64,000 bases of DNA from UBA2108 sp002713215 (GTDB lineage: Bacteria; Bacteroidota; Bacteroidia; Flavobacteriales_G; Salibacteraceae): assembly GCA_937891015.1 (NCBI GenBank), contig CALAPY010000060.1, positions 1 through 64,000 on the forward strand, in the 5' to 3' direction. The notes beneath the pieces are model-generated. The model worked only from the letters and a program-made list of their open reading frames with translations. It was not told where the DNA came from and did no database searches. Position numbers and translations under genes: made by a program. Numbering within the stretch: the first letter of the stretch is position 1; every line of letters begins with the position of its first letter. Positions 26,599 to 35,895 of this stretch are shown piece after piece.

Positions 26599-27507
26599 AT
26601 GCACTCTACTTTTACAACTATGGTGGCATCAATTAAAAACAGCTCGAGAATTGTAGGCCTACTGGCTTTTTTGTGCGTTGTATTTATACAAGTTCAGGCA
26701 CAAGACGAAACCATGAACATTGGTAACGTAGGCATTAGTTCATTTAAAAATGATACGCTATGGACCTACGGAAATGAGCCCATCCTGGTTTTGGTCCCCT
26801 TTGAGCCCATAATGTACAAATCACAAATAGACAGATCGATTGGCACTAACGATGGAACTACTTACAATCAAATAGTAAATAATTTTAGAAGAGGATTGGA
26901 CAATGTAATATACATAGAAAACCAGTCCAGGTATTCTATTGTAAGAATGATTGTAGACGAAGAGGAAATTAAAAAGGACCTATATGCGCTTTATACAGCA
27001 AGCACCAGGGACTACCGGGTCGTACCAAAAGAAAACGATGGTAAAAAGGAAAAGAAGATAAAGCTATTGTCCAAAAAAGATAAAAACACCGAAGAGGAAA
27101 AACAGGAACACGGGACCAGAATCGAGGCAGGGCAAATTGTAAGCAACGATGATGGACAGGAGCGATTTATGGCAAGGGTCATTAAGGATTCCAGCATATT
27201 TGACTACATGTATGGTAAGTATGGATCGGTGCTCTATTTGTTTATCAATCAATTTGATATTGGACCTCAGCCTGGCCTTGACAACAGGGCTTTTGAATCA
27301 GGCGAATACCAGCGACAGATCAAAGTGCACTACTCAATTTATACGCATAAACAGGAGGTTTACTCCGGAGTTGTTGTTACTGGGTTTTCGAGTGAAGTAA
27401 ACAGTCAAAAGGATATAATCATTGAAAACTTTCCGGCGTTGGCACAGCAAATTGCCAATCATATTCCTGTGGCTATCACCGGGGGAATTGGCAGTGAAAA
27501 GGAATAG
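26599..27507 (+). CDS. secreted hypothetical protein
   Basis: This 302-residue protein has an N-terminal signal ending FIQVQAQDE; the start could also be ATG 26620. The mature part includes VLVPFEPIMYKSQIDRSI, a Lys/Glu-rich low-complexity loop near the middle (KENDGKKEKKIKLLSKKDKN), and a beta-rich end. I recognise no family. It precedes the antiporter gene by three bases, which suggests a two-gene operon and a possible accessory role in the envelope. Confidence 0.65.
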   Translation: MHSTFTTMVASIKNSSRIVGLLAFLCVVFIQVQAQDETMNIGNVGISSFKNDTLWTYGNEPILVLVPFEPIMYKSQIDRSIGTNDGTTYNQIVNNFRRGLDNVIYIENQSRYSIVRMIVDEEEIKKDLYALYTASTRDYRVVPKENDGKKEKKIKLLSKKDKNTEEEKQEHGTRIEAGQIVSNDDGQERFMARVIKDSSIFDYMYGKYGSVLYLFINQFDIGPQPGLDNRAFESGEYQRQIKVHYSIYTHKQEVYSGVVVTGFSSEVNSQKDIIIENFPALAQQIANHIPVAITGGIGSEKE

Positions 27508-27510
27508 AAT

Positions 27511-28809
27511 ATGGGGTTAGATAATCCATATATCCTGGTCATAGTACTCTGTTCATTACTAATACTTTCCTACCTGTTTAATATTCTAGCTAAAAAGACC
27601 AACATTCCTTCGGTGGTGTTGCTTATATCCACCGGTGTAATTATTAGCTACGGACTGGATTATTTCCACCAACCGGGTGAAAACGCAAACTGGTTCCCAA
27701 TTCTAAAAATACTGGGCATTGTTGGTTTGGTAATGATTGTGCTTGAAGCTGCGCTTGACCTAAAGCTAACGAAAGAAAAATGGCCAATTATCTGGAAGGC
27801 CTTTGCTGTTGCTTTATTTGGCCTGGCGGCTACCGCTCTAATTTTTACGTTTCTCATCCAATTCTTTTTTGTCGTGGACACGCAGCGGGCATTTTTATAT
27901 GCGATCCCACTTTCGGTAATTAGTAGTGCAATTGTAATTCCAAGTGTTATCAACTGCCGAGAAGACATTAAGGAGTTTTTGATCTATGAATCAACGTTTT
28001 CAGATATACTCGGGATAATGCTTTTTTATTTCGATATTAAGGCTATTGAGGCACCTGCGGGGGCTAGCATAGGAGTTGGTATTCTATTGAATATTCTCCT
28101 CACTTTGGTCATAGCTGTAGTATTGAGTTACGTACTTACAGTTGTATTTCAAAAGATAGCGAGCAAAACCAAATTATTTCTACTGATTTCAGTATTGATG
28201 TTGCTTTATTCGGTAGGTAAATTACTCCATATTTCCTCTCTTCTAATTATACTCTTCTTCGGGTTGTTAATTAATAATCACGAGCTGTTTTTTATAAAGG
28301 GGCTGGAAAAGCACGTCGATTCTTCCAAGGTAAAAGAAACACTGGCCAACTTCAAAGTGATTACACTGGAATCGAGTTTCTTTGTTCGCACTTTTTTCTT
28401 TATCACGTTTGGAATGAGCATTGCTCTTTCCTCACTGATAAACGTTGAAGTTCTTCTGATATCGCTCATCATGTTAGGTGTAATGATTGTCTTGCGGTAC
28501 CTCATTTTTATTGGAGTAGCTCAAAAATTTATTATGCCTTCCCTTTTTGTCGCGCCTCGTGGATTAATTACGATTTTGCTGTTCTTTAGTATTCCACAGG
28601 AGCATCAGATTCCACATTTCGATAACGGTGTATTGCTTTATATCATCTTAGTAAGCAGTGGCATTATGACACTTGCTTTAATGACCAGAGAAAAAGAGGA
28701 AAAACTTCCGTTCTTCTTAAAAGCTACCAGTAGGATGATGAAAGGCGATGATCGACACAAGGAATCGATAGAATCTTTAGATAAAGATGAAGAGAATACC
28801 TCCGATTAA
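27511..28809 (+). CDS. CPA1-type cation:proton antiporter
   Basis: This 432-residue integral membrane protein has about 12 helices. NIPSVVLLISTGVIISYG, VGLVMIVLEAALDLKL, SSAIVIPSV and FSDILGIMLFYFD match the Na+/H+ exchanger (NhaP/KefB-like) fold; the Asp in TFSDILG sits where the transport aspartate pair is expected. FVAPRGLITILLFF lies near the C-terminus. No RCK/TrkA domain follows, only a short charged tail. The ion (Na+ or K+) is not determined by sequence. Confidence 0.88.
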   Translation: MGLDNPYILVIVLCSLLILSYLFNILAKKTNIPSVVLLISTGVIISYGLDYFHQPGENANWFPILKILGIVGLVMIVLEAALDLKLTKEKWPIIWKAFAVALFGLAATALIFTFLIQFFFVVDTQRAFLYAIPLSVISSAIVIPSVINCREDIKEFLIYESTFSDILGIMLFYFDIKAIEAPAGASIGVGILLNILLTLVIAVVLSYVLTVVFQKIASKTKLFLLISVLMLLYSVGKLLHISSLLIILFFGLLINNHELFFIKGLEKHVDSSKVKETLANFKVITLESSFFVRTFFFITFGMSIALSSLINVEVLLISLIMLGVMIVLRYLIFIGVAQKFIMPSLFVAPRGLITILLFFSIPQEHQIPHFDNGVLLYIILVSSGIMTLALMTREKEEKLPFFLKATSRMMKGDDRHKESIESLDKDEENTSD

Positions 28810-28853
28810 ATAAAGCCAACTAATATTGCATTTTATTATTTAAGACACTATTC

Positions 28854-30383
28854 ATGAATATAGGTGAAGCATTAAACACATTGGGCCTTTCTGAAGTCAA
28901 TCAAGGTACCAGTACTGGATCTGATTGGTTAGAAGCTAAAAGTTACATTGAATCATTTTCACCAATTAGCGGGAAGTTGATTGGAAAAGTTGGCGTTTCT
29001 GAAAAAGAAGATTACGAAAAGGTACTCAAGAAAGCCCAGGATGCTTTTGTCCATTGGAGAACTGTTCCTGCCCCTCAGCGTGGAGAAATAGTGCGCCAGT
29101 TTGGCCTTAAACTTAGGGAGCGAAAAGAGGCCCTCGGAACCTTAGTTACTTACGAAATGGGTAAGTCGTTGCAAGAAGGCCTTGGAGAGGTTCAGGAAAT
29201 GATCGATATCTGTGATTTTGCAGTAGGACTTTCTCGTCAGCTTTATGGCTTAACCATGCATTCTGAGCGCCCAGGCCATCGAATGTATGAACAATACCAT
29301 CCGCTTGGAACTGTTGGAATAATTTCAGCGTTCAATTTTCCGGTTGCAGTATGGTGTTGGAATTCGGCCCTGGCTTGGGTTTGTGGAGACGTATGTGTTT
29401 GGAAGCCATCAGAAAAAGTTCCACTTTGCGGAGTGGCTTGCCAGAATATTTTTGCTGAGGTAATCAGAGAAAACGATTTGCCTGAAGGACTTAGTTGTTT
29501 GGTGAACGGTGATTACAAGGTTGGAGAAATGCTAACACAAGACGTACGAATTCCATTGGTTTCTGCCACCGGTTCAATTAGAATGGGAAAAATAGTTGGT
29601 GCAGAGGTTGCAAAAAGGTTAGGTAGGTCTTTGCTGGAACTTGGTGGAAACAATGCCATAATTGTTACTCCGGATGCCGACATTGAAATGACAATTATTG
29701 GAGCTGTTTTTGGCGCTGTAGGCACTGCTGGACAACGATGTACATCAACCCGTAGACTAATTATTCATGAGAGTATTTATGATGCCCTAAAAGAAAAGCT
29801 GGTTAGTGCTTATGGACAGATTAGAATTGGTGATCCACTTGATGAAAACAATCACGTAGGTCCATTGATCGATACTATGGCGGTGGATGCGTATTTGAAT
29901 GCGCTTATAGAAATTGAAAAGGCTGGAGGTACCATGCTTGTTGATGGAGGAGTACTTACTGGTTATGGGTACGAAAGTGGTTGCTATGTTAAGCCTGCAA
30001 TTGCTGAAGTTCAGAATGAATACCAGATTGTCCAGGAAGAAACATTTGCCCCCATCCTATATTTAATAAAATACAGTGATTTGAATGAGGCAATAGAGCT
30101 TCAGAATGGTGTAAAACAAGGGCTGTCTTCTGCAATTATGACAACCAATATGCGTGAAGCGGAAAGCTTTTTATCCAGTGCAGGTTCAGACTGTGGAATT
30201 GCCAATGTCAATATTGGAACTTCAGGAGCGGAAATTGGAGGTGCTTTTGGTGGTGAAAAAGAAACTGGTGGGGGAAGAGAATCTGGTTCAGACGCATGGA
30301 AAGCCTATATGAGAAGGCAGACGAATACAATTAATTACTCCAGTGAACTTCCACTAGCGCAGGGAATAAAATTCGATTTCTAG
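28854..30383 (+). CDS. ALDH7-like aldehyde dehydrogenase (aminoadipate-semialdehyde type)
   Basis: This 509-residue NAD-dependent dehydrogenase has the catalytic Cys296 in GTAGQRCTS and Glu262 in LLELGGNNA. The N-terminal part (SFSPISGKLIGKV, RQLYGLTMHSERPGHRMYEQ, HPLGTVGIISAFNFPVAVWCWN) matches the antiquitin/ALDH7 group, which oxidises alpha-aminoadipic semialdehyde in lysine catabolism. No other lysine-degradation gene is next to it. Its TAG stop overlaps the stop of the convergent gene in a CTAG. Confidence 0.92.
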   Translation: MNIGEALNTLGLSEVNQGTSTGSDWLEAKSYIESFSPISGKLIGKVGVSEKEDYEKVLKKAQDAFVHWRTVPAPQRGEIVRQFGLKLRERKEALGTLVTYEMGKSLQEGLGEVQEMIDICDFAVGLSRQLYGLTMHSERPGHRMYEQYHPLGTVGIISAFNFPVAVWCWNSALAWVCGDVCVWKPSEKVPLCGVACQNIFAEVIRENDLPEGLSCLVNGDYKVGEMLTQDVRIPLVSATGSIRMGKIVGAEVAKRLGRSLLELGGNNAIIVTPDADIEMTIIGAVFGAVGTAGQRCTSTRRLIIHESIYDALKEKLVSAYGQIRIGDPLDENNHVGPLIDTMAVDAYLNALIEIEKAGGTMLVDGGVLTGYGYESGCYVKPAIAEVQNEYQIVQEETFAPILYLIKYSDLNEAIELQNGVKQGLSSAIMTTNMREAESFLSSAGSDCGIANVNIGTSGAEIGGAFGGEKETGGGRESGSDAWKAYMRRQTNTINYSSELPLAQGIKFDF

Positions 30384-31933
30384 AAGCTATACCTTAGGGC
30401 AAAGTTTGCACCGTAACCCATGTAGGTAGTTGCAAAGTCTGATGTAGACTTAAAGGTGCTATTTAATGCCTTGCTAAGTCGCGGTTGAACGGCCAAACTA
30501 AGCTGTGGGCTGAAATTATAACCAACTCCCACGGAAGCATTGGCAGTATAAAGTACCGAATTCAAATCTTGCTTATCAACAAACGATTCAACCTGATTGG
30601 TTCTTGAGTTGTAAATGCTACCTGATGCATTGGCCAAAAAGCTCATATTCATTCCAACATTAACCGACACAAAAAACCGACTAATTTGATGTTCATACCC
30701 AATGTTTAGCGGAATACTTACATAACGAATTTTATAATCGAAGTATTCATCAAGCTCATCGGTACTTGACCTTGCAATTCTTGTTGTATCAGAGGTGGTA
30801 TAATAGGTGGAATCCACCTGATATATGTCCTTCATGGTATAGGTTGTTTCTCCATCAACCGGTAATATTACATCTGTTCGTATAAAGGTAGAATCCACCT
30901 CCATAGTGGTTTCCGTTTGAATGTTTTGTTCTTCCCAATTTCTTGTATGACTATAGTACAGTCGATAAGCTGCTGAATGTTTTTTGTAGAATACACCTGA
31001 TGAAACAACCAACCCCTTCCATTTAAAGCCTAGGTTCATGCCAACTTCAGAATTGTTGTTCTTCATATTCACAAGGGCAACATTTTTAATTTCTTCACTC
31101 ACGTAAATATTCAAATCCAAATCATTATCCAATTGTTCACTAACAACTGCAAGTTCGGTAAATACTTTTGGTGAAACACGATATTTAATTCTCTTGCCCT
31201 TGGCAGGTTGATACGATAATAAAGACATTGATTCCACGTCTAAAACCAAGTCAGGGCGGCTCATAAATTCAAGACTAGTCATGGACCTTATGGCTGGGGC
31301 AGGGGTATTTGTTCTTTCAATTTTTGAAGGTTCGTTTACAATGGAAATGGGTTTTTTCCCAAGAGACAAACCAAGTTTAACAATGGAGTTTTCAAGTTCG
31401 GCAGAAGCCAGGGAATTGGATAACCCGGCTACATGAACTAAGCCCGAAGGTGTAGCACTATTAGAACTTATGGTTAAAACAGAACGGTTCGGAGCAAAAT
31501 TATCTTCTGCAAGAGTTGAACTCGTTTTACTAACATCCTCCTTTCCAGGAATAGTTGTACTTGCGAGTACAGGAGAAGTATATTTTACAACGCGCATACT
31601 GGATGTTGTATTGACAATCTTATTATTTGTTTTGACAAGGTCACGGTCATTGGAGGGAACTGCAGTTTCACCTTTCAGATCTTGGCCCTCATTTTGTGTT
31701 TGAGAATACCTGTCCGTTTCTAATAGTTCAGGAGATTGGTCAATAAACAAGGTGCCAACTAATGTGAGCCCTGCAACCAGTGCAAAAGAAGCTGCTCTCG
31801 AAAGCCACGATGTTGATTCCTTAACTGGGAGCACGTCATCGAGCAAAGATTCCATCTTCTCCCAATTCGCATCGTTGTATTCGTGCTTATCGGTGCCAAA
31901 GGCCCGCTTATATAGGGTATCAATTTTACTCAT
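30380..31933 (-). CDS. anti-sigma-like protein: cytoplasmic domain, one TM helix, linker, outer-membrane beta-barrel
   Basis: ATG 31933 lies two bases after the sigma-factor stop and is preferred over a longer start inside that gene. The 517-residue product has a short cytoplasmic domain (1-43, SKIDTLYKRAFGTDKHEYND ... WEKMESLLDDVL), one transmembrane helix (about 45-64, RAASFALVAGLTLVGTLF), a long Ser/Thr/Asn-rich periplasmic linker (about 65-270) and a C-terminal barrel of OMP_b-brl type with alternating strands ending ALRYSF. A single chain thus could span both membranes. This is the layout described in Bacteroides as dual-membrane-spanning anti-sigma factors, and co-transcription with the ECF sigma gene supports that role. 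Confidence 0.82.
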   Translation of the reverse strand: MSKIDTLYKRAFGTDKHEYNDANWEKMESLLDDVLPVKESTSWLSRAASFALVAGLTLVGTLFIDQSPELLETDRYSQTQNEGQDLKGETAVPSNDRDLVKTNNKIVNTTSSMRVVKYTSPVLASTTIPGKEDVSKTSSTLAEDNFAPNRSVLTISSNSATPSGLVHVAGLSNSLASAELENSIVKLGLSLGKKPISIVNEPSKIERTNTPAPAIRSMTSLEFMSRPDLVLDVESMSLLSYQPAKGKRIKYRVSPKVFTELAVVSEQLDNDLDLNIYVSEEIKNVALVNMKNNNSEVGMNLGFKWKGLVVSSGVFYKKHSAAYRLYYSHTRNWEEQNIQTETTMEVDSTFIRTDVILPVDGETTYTMKDIYQVDSTYYTTSDTTRIARSSTDELDEYFDYKIRYVSIPLNIGYEHQISRFFVSVNVGMNMSFLANASGSIYNSRTNQVESFVDKQDLNSVLYTANASVGVGYNFSPQLSLAVQPRLSKALNSTFKSTSDFATTYMGYGANFALRYSF

Positions 31934-31935
31934 GA

Positions 31936-32511
31936 CTAAAGCGCAACCTTGCGAGTAATATTGAACCTTTCTTTCAATTTGGTTCTTAATATTTTCCGGG
32001 CGTTGTTTAGGTGCCATTTAGAGGTACCTTCTGAGATATTCAGAATACCCCCAATTTCTGCGTGATTATACCCTTCAAGAATATATAATTGGAAAACTTC
32101 TTGAGAACTGTTAGGTAATTCAGCAAGTAATGTTCGTAATTTTTGAATGGATATTCCTTGGTCTGCCTCATCAATTTCTTCATCGTCTATGGGTAGAAGA
32201 ATGTCCAAAAATGATTCGGATTCAACGTTAATTAGTTTCGGCTTGTTTTTATTCTTTCGATAATCGTTAATGCAACAATTTATAGTAATTCGTTTAATCC
32301 ACGCCTCAAATGGGACGTCATTGCCCAGGTCTTTTAAATTGGTAAGTATTTTCAGAAAAGCATCATTTAATATCGCAACACCGTCTTCTTTGTTATGCTT
32401 GTAGCGCATGCATATGCTTAGGAGGGGACCGTAACACAACTTGTACAATTCTTGTTGTGCCATCCTATCATTTTTAACACAGGATTTAATGATTTTCTGG
32501 GATACCTCCAT
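31936..32511 (-). CDS. ECF-type RNA polymerase sigma factor
   Basis: This 191-residue protein has sigma region 2 (LSICMRYKHNKEDGVAILNDAFLKIL; FEAWIKRITINCCINDYRKNK) and region 4 (LPNSSQEVFQLYILEGYNHAEIGGILNISEGTSKWHLNNARKIL). The order matches an ECF sigma factor without extra domains. It lies two bases before the membrane-spanning barrel protein, its presumed anti-sigma factor, and 4 bp after a T9SS cargo gene on the same strand. Confidence 0.95.
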   Translation of the reverse strand: MEVSQKIIKSCVKNDRMAQQELYKLCYGPLLSICMRYKHNKEDGVAILNDAFLKILTNLKDLGNDVPFEAWIKRITINCCINDYRKNKNKPKLINVESESFLDILLPIDDEEIDEADQGISIQKLRTLLAELPNSSQEVFQLYILEGYNHAEIGGILNISEGTSKWHLNNARKILRTKLKERFNITRKVAL

Positions 32512-32515
32512 AAGC

Positions 32516-34012
32516 CTAGTTTTTTATCATTCGCTGTATATAAATTTCGTCTTCGGTATTTACTACTATTAAATAGGTTCCATTTGGAATATCAGATGTG
32601 TTGAGTGTATTTTCATTCGATAGCATTTCGCTTTTCAACAGTGTACCAGACATTGAAATTATTTGAACTTCAGCAGGTTGCTCCTGTTTAAAATTAAGAC
32701 GTATAAAGTTAACGAAAGGATTGGGTCCGAAGGTCACGGCATTTTGTGAATTCACTATTTCCTTTTGTGAAGTTGATCTAGGGGCTATTCTGTAATCTGT
32801 AACAACAATTTCTTCGGCTTCGATATTAGTGGTGGACCGGTCTAAATAAACTTTCACAGGTATAGTACGTTTTCCGGGATCATCTACCCAAATAAAGTAT
32901 TCCCCGCTAGTTATTTTTTCAAACTTGTACGACCCGTTTGGCTCTGCATAAGTATAGGCTAATGGTTCTTTTTCGACAGATAGTAGTAATACAGCTGGTT
33001 GGTTTCTACTTAGTCCCTTACCCTGAGTACTTTCATTAATGATGTTTCCACTTATCGACTGATTTCCTAAACCCTGATAGTTTAAGTTCATTGGAACATT
33101 TTTCCGAATTTGCCCTTCCAGATTAACAATTTTAATTACCGGATCTTCATCCCAAAATGTTGAACCATTCGTATAAGTTGGATACATAATTGAATGATTT
33201 GACATAGGCATAGCCTTAATTAAATAGGACTCATAGTCACTCAAAAAGAACTTATAAGCTCCTCCATATTTAGTCGTTGCCGAGTCTGCGATATACATTT
33301 CCTTACTATCGCGGTCCAGTGAATACAAGAGAAGTTTTACTTCGTCTTTAAAAGCATAGTTGGTACCACGGCTTATTTGGCCGGTTAGCAAGGTTTCGCC
33401 TGGGGGTTTACATTTTACAAAACTCAAATCCAATGTATCACCATCTGAAAAATCTGCAGAGCTATAGATATATCTTCCCGTACAATCCATAACGCGGGCC
33501 GACATGGTACCACTTCGAATGGTTCCGGTTCCCATATAGGCTTCAAAATGCCCGGAAGAATCAGTATAAACATACTCAAGGATAGAGCGGAATTTGTTGA
33601 GTGATAATTCTATTCTTACACCCCTGGCCGGGAGTTTGTAGTAAAAAACATCACCGGTTAGGTATGTTCTAAAGTTACTTTTACAAAGTTCAAAATCAGA
33701 TACTATAAGCTGTTGATTGGTTGCATAATAGGCGAAATTTTCAATAGTGTCACCAATGCAATCCACTGTGCTTATTAATATGTAACCGCTGTTAAAAGGA
33801 ACGTCAAGTATAATATCATAGAGCCCTTTAGTGTCGGTATAGGTTACTGTGTCTTTCCCAAAATAGTTTATGTAAACTTTAGTCTCTACCTTTTTTTGGT
33901 TGAATTCCTTAACCACACCTAGAATCTCGAGGGGGGAAGAAACCGAAGCGAAAGGAATAAGGAGCGCAATAAACGCCCCAATCAAATATTTTTTAAACCA
34001 CACTTCGCTCAT
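32516..34012 (-). CDS. T9SS-exported surface protein with carboxypeptidase-like beta domains
   Basis: ATG 34012 (MSEVWFKKYLIGAFIALLIP) is preferred to a GTG three codons upstream. The protein of about 498 residues has a signal peptide, then repeated beta-sandwich segments that start with phrases like VEFNQKKVETKVYINYFGK, TYTDTKGLYDI and YTDSSGHFEAYMG, resembling carboxypeptidase-regulatory/SpaA-type repeats. The last 80 residues form a type A T9SS sorting domain: TFGPNPFVNFIRLNF, VQIISMSGTLLKSE, IPNGTYLIVV, YIQRMIK. It is thus predicted to be surface-anchored or secreted. Confidence 0.85.
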   Translation of the reverse strand: MSEVWFKKYLIGAFIALLIPFASVSSPLEILGVVKEFNQKKVETKVYINYFGKDTVTYTDTKGLYDIILDVPFNSGYILISTVDCIGDTIENFAYYATNQQLIVSDFELCKSNFRTYLTGDVFYYKLPARGVRIELSLNKFRSILEYVYTDSSGHFEAYMGTGTIRSGTMSARVMDCTGRYIYSSADFSDGDTLDLSFVKCKPPGETLLTGQISRGTNYAFKDEVKLLLYSLDRDSKEMYIADSATTKYGGAYKFFLSDYESYLIKAMPMSNHSIMYPTYTNGSTFWDEDPVIKIVNLEGQIRKNVPMNLNYQGLGNQSISGNIINESTQGKGLSRNQPAVLLLSVEKEPLAYTYAEPNGSYKFEKITSGEYFIWVDDPGKRTIPVKVYLDRSTTNIEAEEIVVTDYRIAPRSTSQKEIVNSQNAVTFGPNPFVNFIRLNFKQEQPAEVQIISMSGTLLKSEMLSNENTLNTSDIPNGTYLIVVNTEDEIYIQRMIKN

Positions 34013-34110
34013 CAAAAACACTCTAAATACACAAAATCATAATTACGCCACCGTCACTTGAACGAGTTCGAACCAATAAAGTTAACATTATTTTATTACG
34101 AAGGTTGGGT

Positions 34111-34704
34111 TTAGTGCGCCAGGCCTATACTTATTCCAGGACGGAAATAAAAGCCATAATCTCTAACAAAGACCTCATTAACATAAATTCCATTGTTATT
34201 ATACGCATCAGTATAGTATCGATAAGATCCAAAGCCCACGTTAATCATGAGGTCTACAGCTAATTTATGGTTGAGGATGCTGTATCCGAATTGCCCTCCA
34301 AAATCCCACTGAGTTCCTTTACCACTAGGAATTCCAATACCCATGGTAAATCCAGCATATGGGCCATCAAGCGCTTTATGGAAATATTTTCTTACAAATG
34401 GAGCAAAGTATACAACCTCCTGGTAACTTGGCAAATTCTCATTCTGCACGCTTCCATCTTCCATTCGGGTTATATAGTTAACCGTTAAACCGATAGTACT
34501 CTCGTAATTAATCCTTTTTTCAAGTATTCCTCCAAGAGCCATTGAGTTCGTCCTTCTTCCCGAGAAGGAAAAATATTGGTAATTCCAGTTAGCTCGAATA
34601 GAAAACTCTGCATCCTTTTTTACCGCTGCAGTTGATCCATTATTTTGCCCGAATACAAGCTGGCTAGAAAGGCCGATTAGAATAAGTAAAAGTGATTTTT
34701 TCAT
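34111..34704 (-). CDS. small outer-membrane beta-barrel protein
   Basis: This 197-residue protein has a signal peptide (MKKSLLLILIGLSSQLVFGQ), then alternating aromatic strands typical of an 8-stranded OMP_b-brl barrel: FSIRANWNYQYFSFSGR, INYESTIGLTVNYI, EVVYFAPFVRKYFH and a last strand DYGFYFRPGISIGLAH. It starts one base after the upstream gene's stop, so it is co-translated with the YceI-like gene. It lies in the sigma-factor locus. Confidence 0.8.
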   Translation of the reverse strand: MKKSLLLILIGLSSQLVFGQNNGSTAAVKKDAEFSIRANWNYQYFSFSGRRTNSMALGGILEKRINYESTIGLTVNYITRMEDGSVQNENLPSYQEVVYFAPFVRKYFHKALDGPYAGFTMGIGIPSGKGTQWDFGGQFGYSILNHKLAVDLMINVGFGSYRYYTDAYNNNGIYVNEVFVRDYGFYFRPGISIGLAH

Positions 34705-35253
34705 TTATTTATAGTTTACAACCAAGTTCTGTGTGAACTGGAAAATCAGCTCTCCTTCAAGGTCCGGAAAGATGTTGTCTAATTCAAAATCTGAAATATT
34801 AATTACACCCTTACCTACTATAATAATTTCATTTTTATTAGTCGTCTTTTTATTGGATAGTATGAGGTAAAGTTTTACTTGTTGAGTAATATTATTTATT
34901 TCCGCTTCAGCTTCCACCTCTATGGTTTCATTATACTTACTGCGAAATTCCAACGAGCTAGCGTCTACCTCGGAAGTAAAAACGAAGTTTCCTAATAGAC
35001 ATTCATCTAGTTGTTTATTAAAATCGATGTTATCTGTTCTTATGGTATGTGGATCTAGTCGAATTACCATTTTTTGATCTTGGGCGGGATAATCCACATG
35101 CATTTCCTTGGAGCTACCATTTATTTGTATGCCGTTTTTCGTAAAAAGCTGAATTTCAGTATGAATTACTCCACTTTGCGTATACCGTTGAGCATAGGAT
35201 GATGACCCAAGAATCAAAAGAAATAGCACCAATGTGAGTCGCACTTTAAGCAT
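34705..35253 (-). CDS. secreted YceI-like protein
   Basis: This 182-residue protein has a signal peptide (LVLFLLILGSSSYAQ) and a lipocalin-like beta structure recalling YceI: FTKNGIQINGSSKEMHV, RTDNIDFNKQLDE, NFVFTSEVDASSLEF, KGVINISDFELDNIFPD. The assignment is moderate, because the usual YceI opening motif is absent. YceI-type proteins bind isoprenoid-like lipids. It is first in the five-gene run that ends with the membrane-spanning barrel protein. Confidence 0.6.
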   Translation of the reverse strand: MLKVRLTLVLFLLILGSSSYAQRYTQSGVIHTEIQLFTKNGIQINGSSKEMHVDYPAQDQKMVIRLDPHTIRTDNIDFNKQLDECLLGNFVFTSEVDASSLEFRSKYNETIEVEAEAEINNITQQVKLYLILSNKKTTNKNEIIIVGKGVINISDFELDNIFPDLEGELIFQFTQNLVVNYK

Positions 35254-35370
35254 TAGGTAAAAATAGAAATTAAAAGATTCGATGTAATATTTGAATCGCT
35301 TTAATTACAATTCAAGTTATAAAATAGGTTTGGATTTTTTTGAGTTTTTATTGGAACAAGTCAACCGAGA

Positions 35371-35829
35371 TTAAATTTTAGCATGTGTACCATCGCAGTA
35401 TGGTGGGTTTGAGGTATGCTTGCACATACAAAGTGCAACCTTTTTTTTCTCATCAACGCTAAAGACTACTGGGGTAACACCTGATCCTTTATGAGACCCA
35501 TCGCACCAAGGTTGATTACCACTGGAACCACAGGCGCACCAAGCTTGTTTCTTGTCAGATTCCAATTCAACAAGGGCAGGTGAAGTACCAGCAACGGCAA
35601 CTTTTTTTTCATTTTGGGTAGCTTCATTTCTTTTTTGATAAGAAAGGGCACCTGAGGGACACCGATCAATTTGTTTAGCAATTTCTTCTTCTGATGCCCC
35701 ATCCACATTAATCCAGGGTCTCTTGTTTATATCAAACACAGAAGCCAATTGTGAAATACAAACTGCCGAATGAATGCATTTATCAGGCTCCCAACCAATG
35801 GTAAGATTTTCAGTTCTATACTTTTTCAT
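35371..35829 (-). CDS. iron-sulfur protein: divergent 4Fe-4S domain plus two CDGSH motifs
   Basis: This 152-residue protein combines three cluster sites. An N-terminal Fer4_19-type domain has Cys18, Cys24 and Cys57 (KCIHSAVCISQL, DRCPSGALSY). Two CDGSH motifs follow: Cys98-x-Cys100...Cys109-Asp-Gly-Ser-His113 and Cys134-x-Cys136...Cys145-Asp-Gly-Thr-His149, each expected to hold a 2Fe-2S cluster with one histidine ligand. Tandem CDGSH domains are found in mitochondrial-type and bacterial Miner2-like proteins. The role is probably electron or cluster transfer in the cytosol. The gene stands alone. Confidence 0.9.
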   Translation of the reverse strand: MKKYRTENLTIGWEPDKCIHSAVCISQLASVFDINKRPWINVDGASEEEIAKQIDRCPSGALSYQKRNEATQNEKKVAVAGTSPALVELESDKKQAWCACGSSGNQPWCDGSHKGSGVTPVVFSVDEKKKVALCMCKHTSNPPYCDGTHAKI

Positions 35830-35895
35830 GTCTCCTAAATTACGACTTAAAACAATGGAATTGGCATTAATCTACAATTCCGTGTATTATTGTAT

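Noticed and set aside
31934..32017. Longer start for the anti-sigma-like protein (28 more codons).
   Set aside because: The extra part lies in the 3' end of the sigma gene, is Gln/Lys-rich without domain character, and ATG 31933 directly follows the sigma stop.
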